In this document: in pieces, positions 1-6,625 of the stretch
Numbering within the stretch: the first letter of the stretch is position 1
Layout of the letters: every line of letters begins with the position of its first letter
Source: an uncultured Ruminococcus sp.
GTDB lineage: Bacteria > Bacillota > Clostridia > Oscillospirales > Ruminococcaceae
Assembly: GCA_902772615.1 (NCBI GenBank)
Contig: CACYBC010000093.1
Coordinates: 1 to 10,986 of the forward strand
Direction: 5' to 3'
Length of the DNA stretch: 10,986 bases
The notes under the pieces: generated by a model
Seen by the model: only the letters and a program-made list of their open reading frames with translations
Database searches by the model: none
What the model was told of the DNA's origin: nothing
Made by a program: the position numbers and the translations under genes

Positions 1-582
1 CGTATCCGTCCGGTAGGAGGGCGGGGTGTAGATCCAGCAGGCGTGCATTTGCCCCGTGCGGGAGGAGGGGATCAGCTCCATGTGGATGGTGCCGTGGGGC
101 ACGTCGTTCAGCAGATAGAATCCGGAATCCTCGTCCGGAACTTCGAAGTAGTTCATGACATAGGAGCAGCCGAAACCGAAGGGGAGCACCGGACTGTAGG
201 TCATGACCCCGTCCTGGATGAACACGCAGTAATGGAATCCGCTCCTTACCTCGTCGAGTACTATCTTCCAGTAGCCGTCGTCCTGCTTCTCCATGTCATA
301 TCTGCCCTGCATGGAGCCGCCTATTCCGGCGATCTCAACTCTCTTGGCGTCCGGAGCGAAGAAGGTGATCTCCGCCTTTCCGTTCTCCAGGATGGATACT
401 CCTGGAACTCTCTTGAAGGGAACGCCGCTTCCGCTGAATCCGGGGGAGGGCATAACTACCTTTGATCCCGCCGCGGGATCGATGGGGCTCTGGGAGGTGG
501 GCACGGTCATCCCTTTCTGAACGTAATCGAAGTTCAGGATGTGGGAATTCAGCGCCTGATTCTCTCTGATCTCTTTCTTCAT
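1..582 (-). CDS. CE1-like esterase (alpha/beta hydrolase), N-terminal part, runs off left edge
   Basis: The frame is open without a stop from the ATG at 582 to base 1, giving 194 residues. Residues about 55-150 read like an immunoglobulin-like E-set domain (ITFFAPDAKRVEIAG, then a DGYWKIVLDEV strand). This is followed by GTIHMELIPSSRTGQ and CWIYTPPSYR, the usual entry into the alpha/beta-hydrolase domain of enterochelin-esterase/feruloyl-esterase-like CE1 proteins. The catalytic Ser, Asp and His would lie beyond the window, so activity cannot be judged. No signal peptide is visible (MKKEIRENQALN), which suggests a cytoplasmic enzyme acting on imported esterified carbohydrate; this is inference. 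An alternative in-frame ATG lies at 588, but the GGAG at 592-595 is about 9 nt from the ATG at 582 and only about 3 nt from the one at 588. The gene has its own promoter and follows glgP on the same strand. Confidence 0.75.
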   Translation of the reverse strand, partial: MKKEIRENQALNSHILNFDYVQKGMTVPTSQSPIDPAAGSKVVMPSPGFSGSGVPFKRVPGVSILENGKAEITFFAPDAKRVEIAGIGGSMQGRYDMEKQDDGYWKIVLDEVRSGFHYCVFIQDGVMTYSPVLPFGFGCSYVMNYFEVPDEDSGFYLLNDVPHGTIHMELIPSSRTGQMHACWIYTPPSYRTDT

Positions 583-626
583 GGTCATATTCTCCGTTTA
601 TGTTGAAATATCGGTTCTCTGAATAG

Positions 627-656
627 ATTTTAGTTTCAGACGGGCGATCCAGTCAA
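627..656 (-). promoter_or_regulatory. Sigma-A-type promoter for the esterase gene
   Basis: On the minus strand, TTGACT (656-651) is followed after 18 nt by TAAAAT (632-627); each box matches the consensus at 5 of 6 positions. Transcription would start near 620 and give a short leader of about 40 nt before the GGAG and ATG of the esterase. The -35 box begins only a few bases after the T-run of the glgP terminator, so the esterase is probably transcribed separately from glgP. Confidence 0.6.
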
Positions 657-659
657 CAC

Positions 660-690
660 AAAAAAATAGGCTGCAGATGATCTGCAGCCT
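660..690 (-). terminator. Intrinsic terminator of glgP
   Basis: A perfect 11-bp inverted repeat (AGGCTGCAGAT at 668-678, ATCTGCAGCCT at 680-690) is separated by one base, so the real loop opens the innermost pairs. On the minus strand it is followed by A and then a run of seven T (666-660). It starts 24 nt after the glgP stop codon. In the plus direction only three T follow, so the minus orientation is the functional one. Confidence 0.88.
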
Positions 691-713
691 TTAGGTCTTA
701 CTGTAAAGTGTTT

Positions 714-3110
714 TTACTTCATATCCCAGATCCTGTCGCAGTACTCTCTTATGGATCTGTCGGAGGAGAAGTATCCGGAGTTCGCGATGTTCACCAGAGA
801 CATCCTGTTGAACCTGTCCCTGTCCGTATAGACTTCGGAGACTCTCTTCTGCGCTTCCGAGTAGCTCGTGAAGTCCGCGACCGTCATGTACTGGTCCGCC
901 CAGCCGGAATCGTTGAACAGGGAATGCATGATCCCGTCGAACCTCTCGCCGAGAGTACCGTATGTCAGCAGATCCAGTGCCCTGTCGAGCTCGGGAGTGA
1001 GGTACTTCCTCGGATCATAGCCGTTCCTTCTCAGCGCGTTGACCTCTTCCGTGGTCATGCCGAACAGGAAGATGTTGTCTTCGCCGACCTGGTCCAGGAT
1101 CTCCACGTTGGCGCCGTCCAGAGTGCCGAGCGTGACAGCTCCGTTGAGCATCAGTTTCATGTTGCTGGTGCCGGAAGCCTCCTTGCCGGCGTTGGATATC
1201 TGTTCCGAGATGTTGGCCGCGGGGATGATGATCTCAGCCAGCGAGACCCTGTAGTCCTCCAGGAACACGACCTTGAGCTTGTCGCGTACATCCGGATCGG
1301 AGTTGACAAAGTTGGAGATTGATACGATGAGCTTTATGATCTCCTTGGCGAGGGTGTAGCCGGCGGATGCCTTCGCCGCGAACACGAAGGTTCTGGGGAC
1401 GAATTCCTTGTTGGGATCCGCCTTTATCTCGTTGTACATCTTGAGGATGTTGAGCGCGTTGAGCAGCTGCCTCTTGTACTCGTGCAGTCTCTTTACCTGT
1501 ACGTCGAAGAGAGAATCGGGATCAACGATGAGCCCGTTGTTCTTTGCGATGTAGTCGGCGAGCCTCTGCTTGTTGGCCCTCTTGATCCTGTCGAGGTTGT
1601 CTAGGACGGTCTTGTCGTCGGCATACTTCATCAGCTTCTCGAGCTCGTTGGCGTCCTTCATGAATCCGTCGCCTATGAGCTCCTTGAGATAAGCCGTGAG
1701 CTTCGGGTTCGCCTGTCCCAGCCATCTGCGGTAGGCGATGCCGTTGGTCACCGCGGTGAACTTGGAGTTGTCCATCACATAGTAGTCATGGAAGACGTCC
1801 GTGGTGAGTATGTCGGTGTGCAGCTTGGACACACCGTTGATCATGTGGCAGCATGCGAGGCAGAGATTGGCCATCCTGACTTCGCCGCCGGAGATGACCT
1901 GCATGTAATCCCATTTGCCGGGGTCATTGGGGTAGAAGACAGTGATCTTCTCCATGAGCCTGCGGTTGATCTCCTTGACTATGGAGTAGAGCCTCGGCAG
2001 CAGCGACTCGAACAGGTCGCAGGGCCAGTGCTCGAGAGCTTCCGCCATGACGGTGTGGTTGGTGTAGGAGAGGGTCCTGCATGTGAGGTCCCACGCCTCG
2101 TCCCAGCCGAGTCCGCACTCGTCCAGGAGCAGTCTCATGAGTTCCGGGACGCAGAGCGCGGGATGGGTGTCGTTTATGTGTATGGCGACCTTCTCGGGAA
2201 GGTTCGCAAGGGTCTTGTACTGGCGCAGATGCTCAGTGAGGATGCTCTGCAGCGACGCTGACACGAAGAAGTACTGCTGCTGCAGTCTGAGCTTCTTGCC
2301 CGCGATGTGATCATCGGAGGGGTAGAGCACCTTGGATATGATCTGTGCCTTGTTGCTCTCGTACATGGCGCTCTCATAGTCGCCTCTGGCGAAGGCTGCC
2401 ATGTCGAAGCTGTGGGGATTGCTGGCGCTCCAGAGCACCAGTCTGTTGACCGAGTTGGTGCCGTAGCCGGTGATATAGAGGTCGTAGGGGACGGCGAGGA
2501 CCGTGTCATAGCCGGAGTGGACGACCTTGAATATGCCGTTGTCGAACCACTCATGAGTCTGCCCGCCGAAGCGGACTTCAACTGCGTCCTCTTCGCGCTT
2601 GCGCAGCCAGACGTCTCCGTCGGAGAGCCAGTTGTCGGGGAACTCCACCTGCCAGCCGTCTATGATCCTCTGGCGGAAGATGCCGAACTCATAGAGAATG
2701 GAATATCCGGTGACCGGGTAGTCCAGTGTCGTAGCAGCGTCCATGTAGCAGGAGGCGAGACGTCCGAGACCGCCGTTTCCGAGGCCTGCGTCATGCTCGC
2801 ATTCAACTACGTCGTCGAGATCCAGATTGTGCTTCTTCAGTATCTCTCTGGCATCCTCCAGCAGCCCGCAGTTGAACAGGTTGTTGTAAAGGGAGGTGCC
2901 CACCAGGAACTCCATGGAGAGGTAATAAGCCTGCTTGCGGCCTTCCTTGGCTACCTTCTCCCTGAATTCCTGATTGAATCTATCAAGTCCTTCTCTCACC
3001 GCGGTAGCCAGGACCCTGTAGGCCTGCTTGGGAGCTACCTCGTCGAGAGTGCATCCGCAAAGATGCATGCATATCTCTTCAAGTTTCTTTTCGTTTTCGG
3101 GATTGTACAC
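714..3110 (-). CDS. glgP: Glycogen/starch/alpha-glucan phosphorylase (GT35)
   Basis: This enzyme removes glucose units from alpha-1,4-glucans by phosphorolysis, releasing glucose-1-phosphate in the cytoplasm; it uses pyridoxal phosphate. The product is 798 residues, normal for the family. Visible signatures are GNGGLGRLASCYMDA near the N-terminus, VKRLHEYKRQLLN in the C-terminal domain, and EASGTSNMKLMLNG, whose Lys (about residue 652) is the cofactor lysine, followed by GTLDGANVEI. I chose the GTG start at 3110 because AAGGAG (3118-3123) lies 7 nt upstream of it. The frame can be extended to a GTG at 3140, but that start lies within 15 nt of the promoter -10 box and would place the Shine-Dalgarno inside the coding region. 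An extended -10 promoter precedes the gene and an intrinsic terminator follows, so it looks monocistronic. Sequence alone does not separate glycogen from maltodextrin preference. Confidence 0.96.
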   Translation of the reverse strand: MYNPENEKKLEEICMHLCGCTLDEVAPKQAYRVLATAVREGLDRFNQEFREKVAKEGRKQAYYLSMEFLVGTSLYNNLFNCGLLEDAREILKKHNLDLDDVVECEHDAGLGNGGLGRLASCYMDAATTLDYPVTGYSILYEFGIFRQRIIDGWQVEFPDNWLSDGDVWLRKREEDAVEVRFGGQTHEWFDNGIFKVVHSGYDTVLAVPYDLYITGYGTNSVNRLVLWSASNPHSFDMAAFARGDYESAMYESNKAQIISKVLYPSDDHIAGKKLRLQQQYFFVSASLQSILTEHLRQYKTLANLPEKVAIHINDTHPALCVPELMRLLLDECGLGWDEAWDLTCRTLSYTNHTVMAEALEHWPCDLFESLLPRLYSIVKEINRRLMEKITVFYPNDPGKWDYMQVISGGEVRMANLCLACCHMINGVSKLHTDILTTDVFHDYYVMDNSKFTAVTNGIAYRRWLGQANPKLTAYLKELIGDGFMKDANELEKLMKYADDKTVLDNLDRIKRANKQRLADYIAKNNGLIVDPDSLFDVQVKRLHEYKRQLLNALNILKMYNEIKADPNKEFVPRTFVFAAKASAGYTLAKEIIKLIVSISNFVNSDPDVRDKLKVVFLEDYRVSLAEIIIPAANISEQISNAGKEASGTSNMKLMLNGAVTLGTLDGANVEILDQVGEDNIFLFGMTTEEVNALRRNGYDPRKYLTPELDRALDLLTYGTLGERFDGIMHSLFNDSGWADQYMTVADFTSYSEAQKRVSEVYTDRDRFNRMSLVNIANSGYFSSDRSIREYCDRIWDMK

Positions 3111-3148
3111 TTTATTTCTCCTTGTGGTTTTAGAATACACCGTCTGAA

Positions 3149-3178
3149 ATTATACCATAACCGTCAAAGCATCAGAAA
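3149..3178 (-). promoter_or_regulatory. Extended -10 promoter of glgP
   Basis: On the minus strand TGGTATAAT (3157-3149) is a perfect extended -10 element. The best -35 candidate at 18-nt spacing is TTTCTG (3178-3173), a poor match, which the TG extension would compensate for. The start site would be near 3142, leaving a leader of about 30 nt that contains AAGGAG. A TTGACG at 3167-3162 is too close to the -10 to act as its -35. Confidence 0.6.
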
Positions 3179-3227
3179 CAGAAAAAACCGCCTTTGGAGC
3201 GCGGCAATATATACTGATTGACGACTC

Positions 3228-3276
3228 CGGTTTTACCGAATGGTAACGATTGGAGTGATATTCACTGAAAATTCAC
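3228..3276. promoter_or_regulatory. Cluster of small dyads and a direct repeat between divergent promoters
   Basis: Within the glgP/SPFH intergenic region I see CGGT-TTT-ACCG (3228-3238), overlapping TTACC-GAAT-GGTAA (3233-3246), then AGTGA-TAT-TCACT (3254-3266). ATTCAC is directly repeated at 3260-3265 and 3271-3276 with an 11-bp period, that is, on one face of the helix. All lie between the two -10 boxes (3149-3154 and 3333-3338) and could be binding sites for a regulator of either gene. The half-sites are short, so some may be chance; I recognise no known operator. Confidence 0.3.
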
Positions 3277-3309
3277 CCTTTAGAACGCCCTATTTTGCTG
3301 ACAAATGCA

Positions 3310-3338
3310 TTAATGGTGATTATTATTTATGATATAAT
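3310..3338 (+). promoter_or_regulatory. Extended -10 promoter of the SPFH-TMEM43 gene cluster
   Basis: TGATATAAT (3330-3338) is a perfect TGnTATAAT element. At 17-nt spacing the -35 is TTAATG (3310-3315), a weak match. The start site would be near 3345, giving a leader of about 58 nt before the ATG at 3403. It mirrors the extended -10 promoter of divergent glgP. Confidence 0.65.
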
Positions 3339-3354
3339 CCTGACAGTGAGAGTG

Positions 3355-3371
3355 TAAGGTCTGCGACCTTA
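3355..3371 (+). promoter_or_regulatory. Small hairpin in the 5' leader of the SPFH gene
   Basis: TAAGGTC (3355-3361) and GACCTTA (3365-3371) form a perfect 7-bp stem with a 3-nt loop about 10 nt after the expected start site. No T-run follows, so it is not a terminator. It could stabilise the mRNA 5' end or be a DNA-level operator just downstream of the promoter. Half-site length makes this only suggestive. Confidence 0.35.
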
Positions 3372-3402
3372 TTCAATATTTATTCAGCAAAGGAGAATCA
3401 AT

Positions 3403-4641
3403 ATGGGTCTTATTAGTGCTGCATTGAGTGCTGCAACATCCACTCTTTCACAGCAGTGGAAAGAGTACTTTTACTGTGATGCTCTGCCTTTCGACGTCCT
3501 CGCCGTAAGAGGAAAGAAGCGCCAGAGCGGGCTGTCCAGTAACAGTGACGATAACATCATCTCCAGCGGCTCGGTCATCGCAGTTGCTGATGGCCAGTGC
3601 ATGCTCATCGTGGACCAGGGCAAGGTCGTAGAGTTCTGTGCGGAGCCCGGAGAGTTCGTCTATGACAGCTCCACGGAACCCTCCTTCTTCGGAGGCGGAA
3701 GCTTCGGCGAGAACATCAAGGAGATCTTCCAGCACATGGGCAAGTCCTTCACCTTCGGCGGTGAGACCCCCAAGGATCAGAGAGTCTACTACATCAACAC
3801 CAAGGAGATCATCGGCAACAAGTACGGCACCCCCACAAAGGTACCGTTCCTCGTGATCGACCCCAACATCAACCTGCGCATGAACGTGAACGTCAGCTGC
3901 TTCGGCGAGTACAGCTACAAGATTGTCAACCCGATCGCGTTCTACACCAACGTATGCAACAACTTCACGGGCGTGTTCGGCCGCGACAGGATCGACGGAC
4001 AGCTCAAGAGCGAGCTCCTCAGCGCACTGCAGCCCGCATTCGCTAAGGTATCCGCTCAGGGCATCGAATACAGCCAGCTTCCCGCATACACCACAGTCCT
4101 CGGCGACGCTCTCAAGGAAGAGCTCTCCAAGAAGTGGGTAGAGTACCGCGGAATCGAGCTCATCAACATCGGCATGTCCAGCATCAAGGCTGACGAGGCC
4201 GACGAAGCCATGATCAAGGAACTGCAGCGCAACGCTGTCTTCAAGGATCCTTCCATGGCGGCAGCCCAGTGGGTAGGCGCTTCTTCCAATGCTATCCAGA
4301 ACGCGGCCAAGAACGAAGGCGGCGCAGCGGTCGGATTCATGGGATACAACATGGTCAACCAGGCTGCGGGAGTCAATCCTGCTCAGCTCTACGGCATGCA
4401 GCAGCCCGCCGCTCCCGCACCCGCGGCTCCGGCACCGGCACAGCCTGCAGGCTGGACCTGCACCAACTGCGGAACCCTCAACCAGGGCAAGTTCTGCACC
4501 AACTGCGGGACCGCAAAGCCCGAGGATGCTCCCCAGTACAGATGCAACAACTGCGGATGGGTGCCCTCCGATCCCAACAATCTGCCCAAGTTCTGCCCGA
4601 ACTGCGGCGATCCCTTCAATGAGGAAGACATCGTAAGATAA
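3403..4641 (+). CDS. SPFH-domain protein with two C-terminal zinc ribbons (YdjI-like)
   Basis: This is a 412-residue protein of the stomatin/prohibitin-type family represented by B. subtilis YdjI, sometimes named virion core protein-like. Residues about 1-290 hold the SPFH-like region, including YFYCDALPFDVLAV, GSVIAVADGQCMLIVDQGKVVEF, INLRMNVNVSCFGEYSYKI and a helical stretch at about 200-280. A Pro/Ala linker (about 334-349) leads to zinc ribbon 1 (C353, C356, C365, C368) and zinc ribbon 2 (C381, C384, C398, C401). There is no signal peptide or obvious membrane segment, so it is probably cytosolic and peripherally membrane-associated, perhaps as an oligomeric scaffold (family knowledge plus inference). 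The start is set by AAAGGAG (3389-3395) 7 nt before the ATG. It is the first gene of a rightward cluster and is followed by a hairpin that may limit readthrough. Confidence 0.9.
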   Translation: MGLISAALSAATSTLSQQWKEYFYCDALPFDVLAVRGKKRQSGLSSNSDDNIISSGSVIAVADGQCMLIVDQGKVVEFCAEPGEFVYDSSTEPSFFGGGSFGENIKEIFQHMGKSFTFGGETPKDQRVYYINTKEIIGNKYGTPTKVPFLVIDPNINLRMNVNVSCFGEYSYKIVNPIAFYTNVCNNFTGVFGRDRIDGQLKSELLSALQPAFAKVSAQGIEYSQLPAYTTVLGDALKEELSKKWVEYRGIELINIGMSSIKADEADEAMIKELQRNAVFKDPSMAAAQWVGASSNAIQNAAKNEGGAAVGFMGYNMVNQAAGVNPAQLYGMQQPAAPAPAAPAPAQPAGWTCTNCGTLNQGKFCTNCGTAKPEDAPQYRCNNCGWVPSDPNNLPKFCPNCGDPFNEEDIVR

Positions 4642-4652
4642 TCTCCGTCCAT

Positions 4653-4685
4653 AAGCTGCCCTGTCCGAAGAGGGCAGGGCAGTTT
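4653..4685 (+). terminator. Strong intercistronic hairpin, possible attenuator, after the SPFH gene
   Basis: CTGCCCTGTCC (4656-4666) pairs with GGGCAGGGCAG (4672-4682) over 11 bp with one G-U, loop GAAGA. Flanking AAG/TTT can add three weaker pairs. Only three T follow, so termination is probably partial. The Shine-Dalgarno of the next gene lies 12 nt further on and leaves no room for another promoter, so it looks like an attenuator or an mRNA 3'-end stabiliser inside an operon. Confidence 0.65.
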
Positions 4686-4707
4686 CAGAAGAACATGGAG
4701 GAATTTC

Positions 4708-5418
4708 ATGGGACTTTTTGACAAGAAATATTGCAGCGTCTGCGGTGAGAAGATAGGACTGTTCGGAAACAGGAAGCTGGAAGACGGCAATCTCTGCAAG
4801 GACTGCGCCGCCAAGCTCTCTCCCTGGTTCGAGGAAAGGCGCTCCTCCACGGTCGAGCAGATCAAGGAACAGCTCGCTTACCGCGAGGCCAACAAGGAGA
4901 AGGTGAAGGAATTCCACACCACCAGGACCATCGGCGACAGACTCAAGGTCCTTCTCGACGAGGACGCGAAGAAATTCATGGTCACCTCGGCCAGCAGCAT
5001 CCAGAACGCGAACCCCGACGTCATCGATTTCGCCGACGTAACGGGATGCAGCTACAGGATAGACGAGGACAAGGATGAAGTCATGAGGGAGCTCCCCGAC
5101 GGAAAGAAGGAGAGCTACGTGCCCAAGCGCTATGAGTACGAGTATGACTTCTATATCACCATCAACGTGAACAATCCCTATTTCAACGAGATCTCATTCC
5201 AGGTGAACAACAGCACCGTGGAGCACAGGACGAGTCCCGCATACAAGTCCTATGAAGATATGTGCATCGAGATCAGGGACGCTCTTCTTCAGGTGAGGCA
5301 GGACGTCCGCGACACAGTTGAATCCCAGAAGAAGCCGGTCGTATGCCCATATTGCGGCGCTACGACAACACCCACTGCAAACGGTACATGCGAGTTCTGC
5401 GGCGGTGCGCTCAACTGA
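4708..5418 (+). CDS. DUF4428 domain protein with N- and C-terminal zinc-binding motifs
   Basis: This protein has 236 residues. The N-terminus (MGLFDKKYCSVCGEKIGLFG) with C9, C12, C30 and C33 is the DUF4428 treble-cysteine-pair motif. A charged helix (about 47-72) follows, then a predicted beta-rich middle region (about 75-205) that I do not recognise. A C-terminal zinc ribbon has C213, C216, C228 and C231. No membrane segment or signal peptide is seen, so it should be cytosolic. GGAGG at 4697-4701, 6 nt before the ATG, supports the start. It sits between the SPFH and YdjG-like genes and shares the zinc-ribbon theme with both, so it may be an adaptor of the same membrane complex; that is inference. 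An intrinsic terminator-like hairpin follows. The biochemical role of DUF4428 is not known to me. Confidence 0.85.
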   Translation: MGLFDKKYCSVCGEKIGLFGNRKLEDGNLCKDCAAKLSPWFEERRSSTVEQIKEQLAYREANKEKVKEFHTTRTIGDRLKVLLDEDAKKFMVTSASSIQNANPDVIDFADVTGCSYRIDEDKDEVMRELPDGKKESYVPKRYEYEYDFYITINVNNPYFNEISFQVNNSTVEHRTSPAYKSYEDMCIEIRDALLQVRQDVRDTVESQKKPVVCPYCGATTTPTANGTCEFCGGALN

Positions 5419-5439
5419 ACTGAAACTGATACCAGGACC

Positions 5440-5474
5440 GTGGCAGAGAGTGTAACTACCTCTGCCACATTTTT
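5440..5474 (+). terminator. Intrinsic terminator or attenuator after the DUF4428 gene
   Basis: GTGGCAGAG (5440-5448) and CTCTGCCAC (5460-5468) form a perfect 9-bp stem with an 11-nt loop, followed by A and five T (5470-5474). This is a convincing rho-independent terminator. Only 25 nt remain before the next ATG (5500), too few for a separate promoter, so the downstream genes depend on readthrough or on a promoter lying upstream of or inside the hairpin. Confidence 0.78.
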
Positions 5475-5499
5475 CAGCCGAAAGGAAACTGTTTGACCT

Positions 5500-6612
5500 A
5501 TGGCGACACAGGTAACGAATTATCAGTGCCCGAACTGCGGGGGACCGCTGAGGTTCTCCAGCGAGAAGCAGGTGCTGGTCTGTGATTACTGCGGATCGGA
5601 ATTCACCCCCAAGCAGGTGGAGGATTTCTATGCCGAAAAGGACGCCGCGGCTTCTCAGGCACTGAATGAACTTGAACAGCAGCTGGATACCAATCCGGAA
5701 GAGATAAAGACAGAGTGGGAATATTCCGGCAGCGAGTGGAGCGAGAACATGCGCGTCTACAGCTGCCCGTCCTGCGGCGCGCAGATAATGTGCGATGAGA
5801 ACACGGCGGCGACCAGCTGCCCGTACTGCGGGAACCCATCCATAGTCGCCGGCAATTTCAGCGGCGGCTTCAAGCCGGATTACTGCATCCCGTTCAAGCT
5901 GGACAAGGATGCCGCGGTCCGTGCCCTCAAGGACTACTACAAGGGAAAGATATTCCTTCCCAGGGCGTTCACCGACGAGAACCACATAGAGGAGATCAAG
6001 GGAGTCTATGTCCCGTTCTGGCTCTATGACGGAGACGTGGATGCCGACGTCAGTTATTACGCCACCAGGAGCAGGAGCTGGATGGAAGGCGACTACAGGG
6101 TCACCAGGACCGACCATTACAAGCTGATCCGCAACGGCAGCGTCTCCTTCGTGAGGATACCGGTGGACGGCTCCTCCAAGATGCCCGACGATCACATGGA
6201 CGCCATCGAGCCCTTCGACTACAGCGAGCTGAAGCCATTCTCCACGGCATACATGCCCGGATACCTCGCGGACAAATACGATGTGGACTCCAAGCAGAGC
6301 CTTCCCAGGGCGACCGGGAGGGCCCAGAGGAGCTCGCTGAGCGCCATGACCGCCACTACAGGCGGATATGACGGGGTGTCAGTGGCTTCCAGCAGGTTCC
6401 GCCTCAGCAACGGCAGGGTCCGCTACGCGTTCCTTCCCGTATGGGTGCTGAGCACGAAGTGGAAGGACCAGAACTACCTGTTCACCATGAACGGGCAGAC
6501 CGGAAAACTGATAGGCAACCTGCCCGTTTCCGCGGGCAAGTTCATCGGCACGTTCCTCGGCATCGCGGCTGCGATCTTCGCGGTCGGATACGCCGTGCTG
6601 ACTTTCATGTAA
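5500..6612 (+). CDS. Zinc-ribbon membrane protein, YdjG-like
   Basis: This protein has 370 residues. Zinc ribbon 1 (C10, C13, C28, C31) and zinc ribbon 2 (C89, C92, C107, C110) are separated by an acidic helix (about 36-70). A large middle domain includes PFKLDKDAAVRALKDYYKGK, GVYVPFWLYD (168-177) and RYAFLPVWVLSTKWKDQ (308-324). One membrane helix (about 348-369) ends the protein, so it is probably a tail-anchored cytosolic protein. This layout matches B. subtilis YdjG, annotated elsewhere as a TFIIB-type zinc-ribbon or PriA-like protein, but no helicase motif is present. The ATG is the earliest possible start because an in-frame TGA lies at 5494-5496. The best Shine-Dalgarno, AAAGGA at 5481-5486, is 13 nt away, an unusually long gap that suggests weak translation. 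The next gene's GGAGG touches the stop codon, implying tight coupling. Confidence 0.85.
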   Translation: MATQVTNYQCPNCGGPLRFSSEKQVLVCDYCGSEFTPKQVEDFYAEKDAAASQALNELEQQLDTNPEEIKTEWEYSGSEWSENMRVYSCPSCGAQIMCDENTAATSCPYCGNPSIVAGNFSGGFKPDYCIPFKLDKDAAVRALKDYYKGKIFLPRAFTDENHIEEIKGVYVPFWLYDGDVDADVSYYATRSRSWMEGDYRVTRTDHYKLIRNGSVSFVRIPVDGSSKMPDDHMDAIEPFDYSELKPFSTAYMPGYLADKYDVDSKQSLPRATGRAQRSSLSAMTATTGGYDGVSVASSRFRLSNGRVRYAFLPVWVLSTKWKDQNYLFTMNGQTGKLIGNLPVSAGKFIGTFLGIAAAIFAVGYAVLTFM

Positions 6613-6625
6613 GGAGGATGGCGGC

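Noticed and set aside
3182..3204. Possible minus-strand terminator (CCGC/GCGG then six T)
   Set aside because: The stem is only 4 bp with a 9-nt loop, and no known minus-strand transcript would enter it; too weak to annotate.
2307..3221. 304-codon open frame on the plus strand
   Set aside because: It is antisense to glgP and crosses both its start and promoter, and has no family signature.
3448..4917. 489-codon open frame on the minus strand
   Set aside because: It lies antisense to the SPFH gene and overlaps the next gene, has no Shine-Dalgarno, and its Leu/Ala/Val/Asp-rich product has no recognisable domain. It is a GC-driven shadow of a well-supported gene.
5194..6195. 333-codon open frame on the minus strand
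   Set aside because: It is antisense to the DUF4428 and YdjG-like genes and covers the terminator between them; no domain is recognisable.
5500..6612. PriA helicase-like or TFIIB-like annotation for the YdjG-like protein
   Set aside because: Only generic zinc ribbons resemble those proteins. There are no Walker or helicase motifs, and the C-terminal membrane helix fits YdjG instead.
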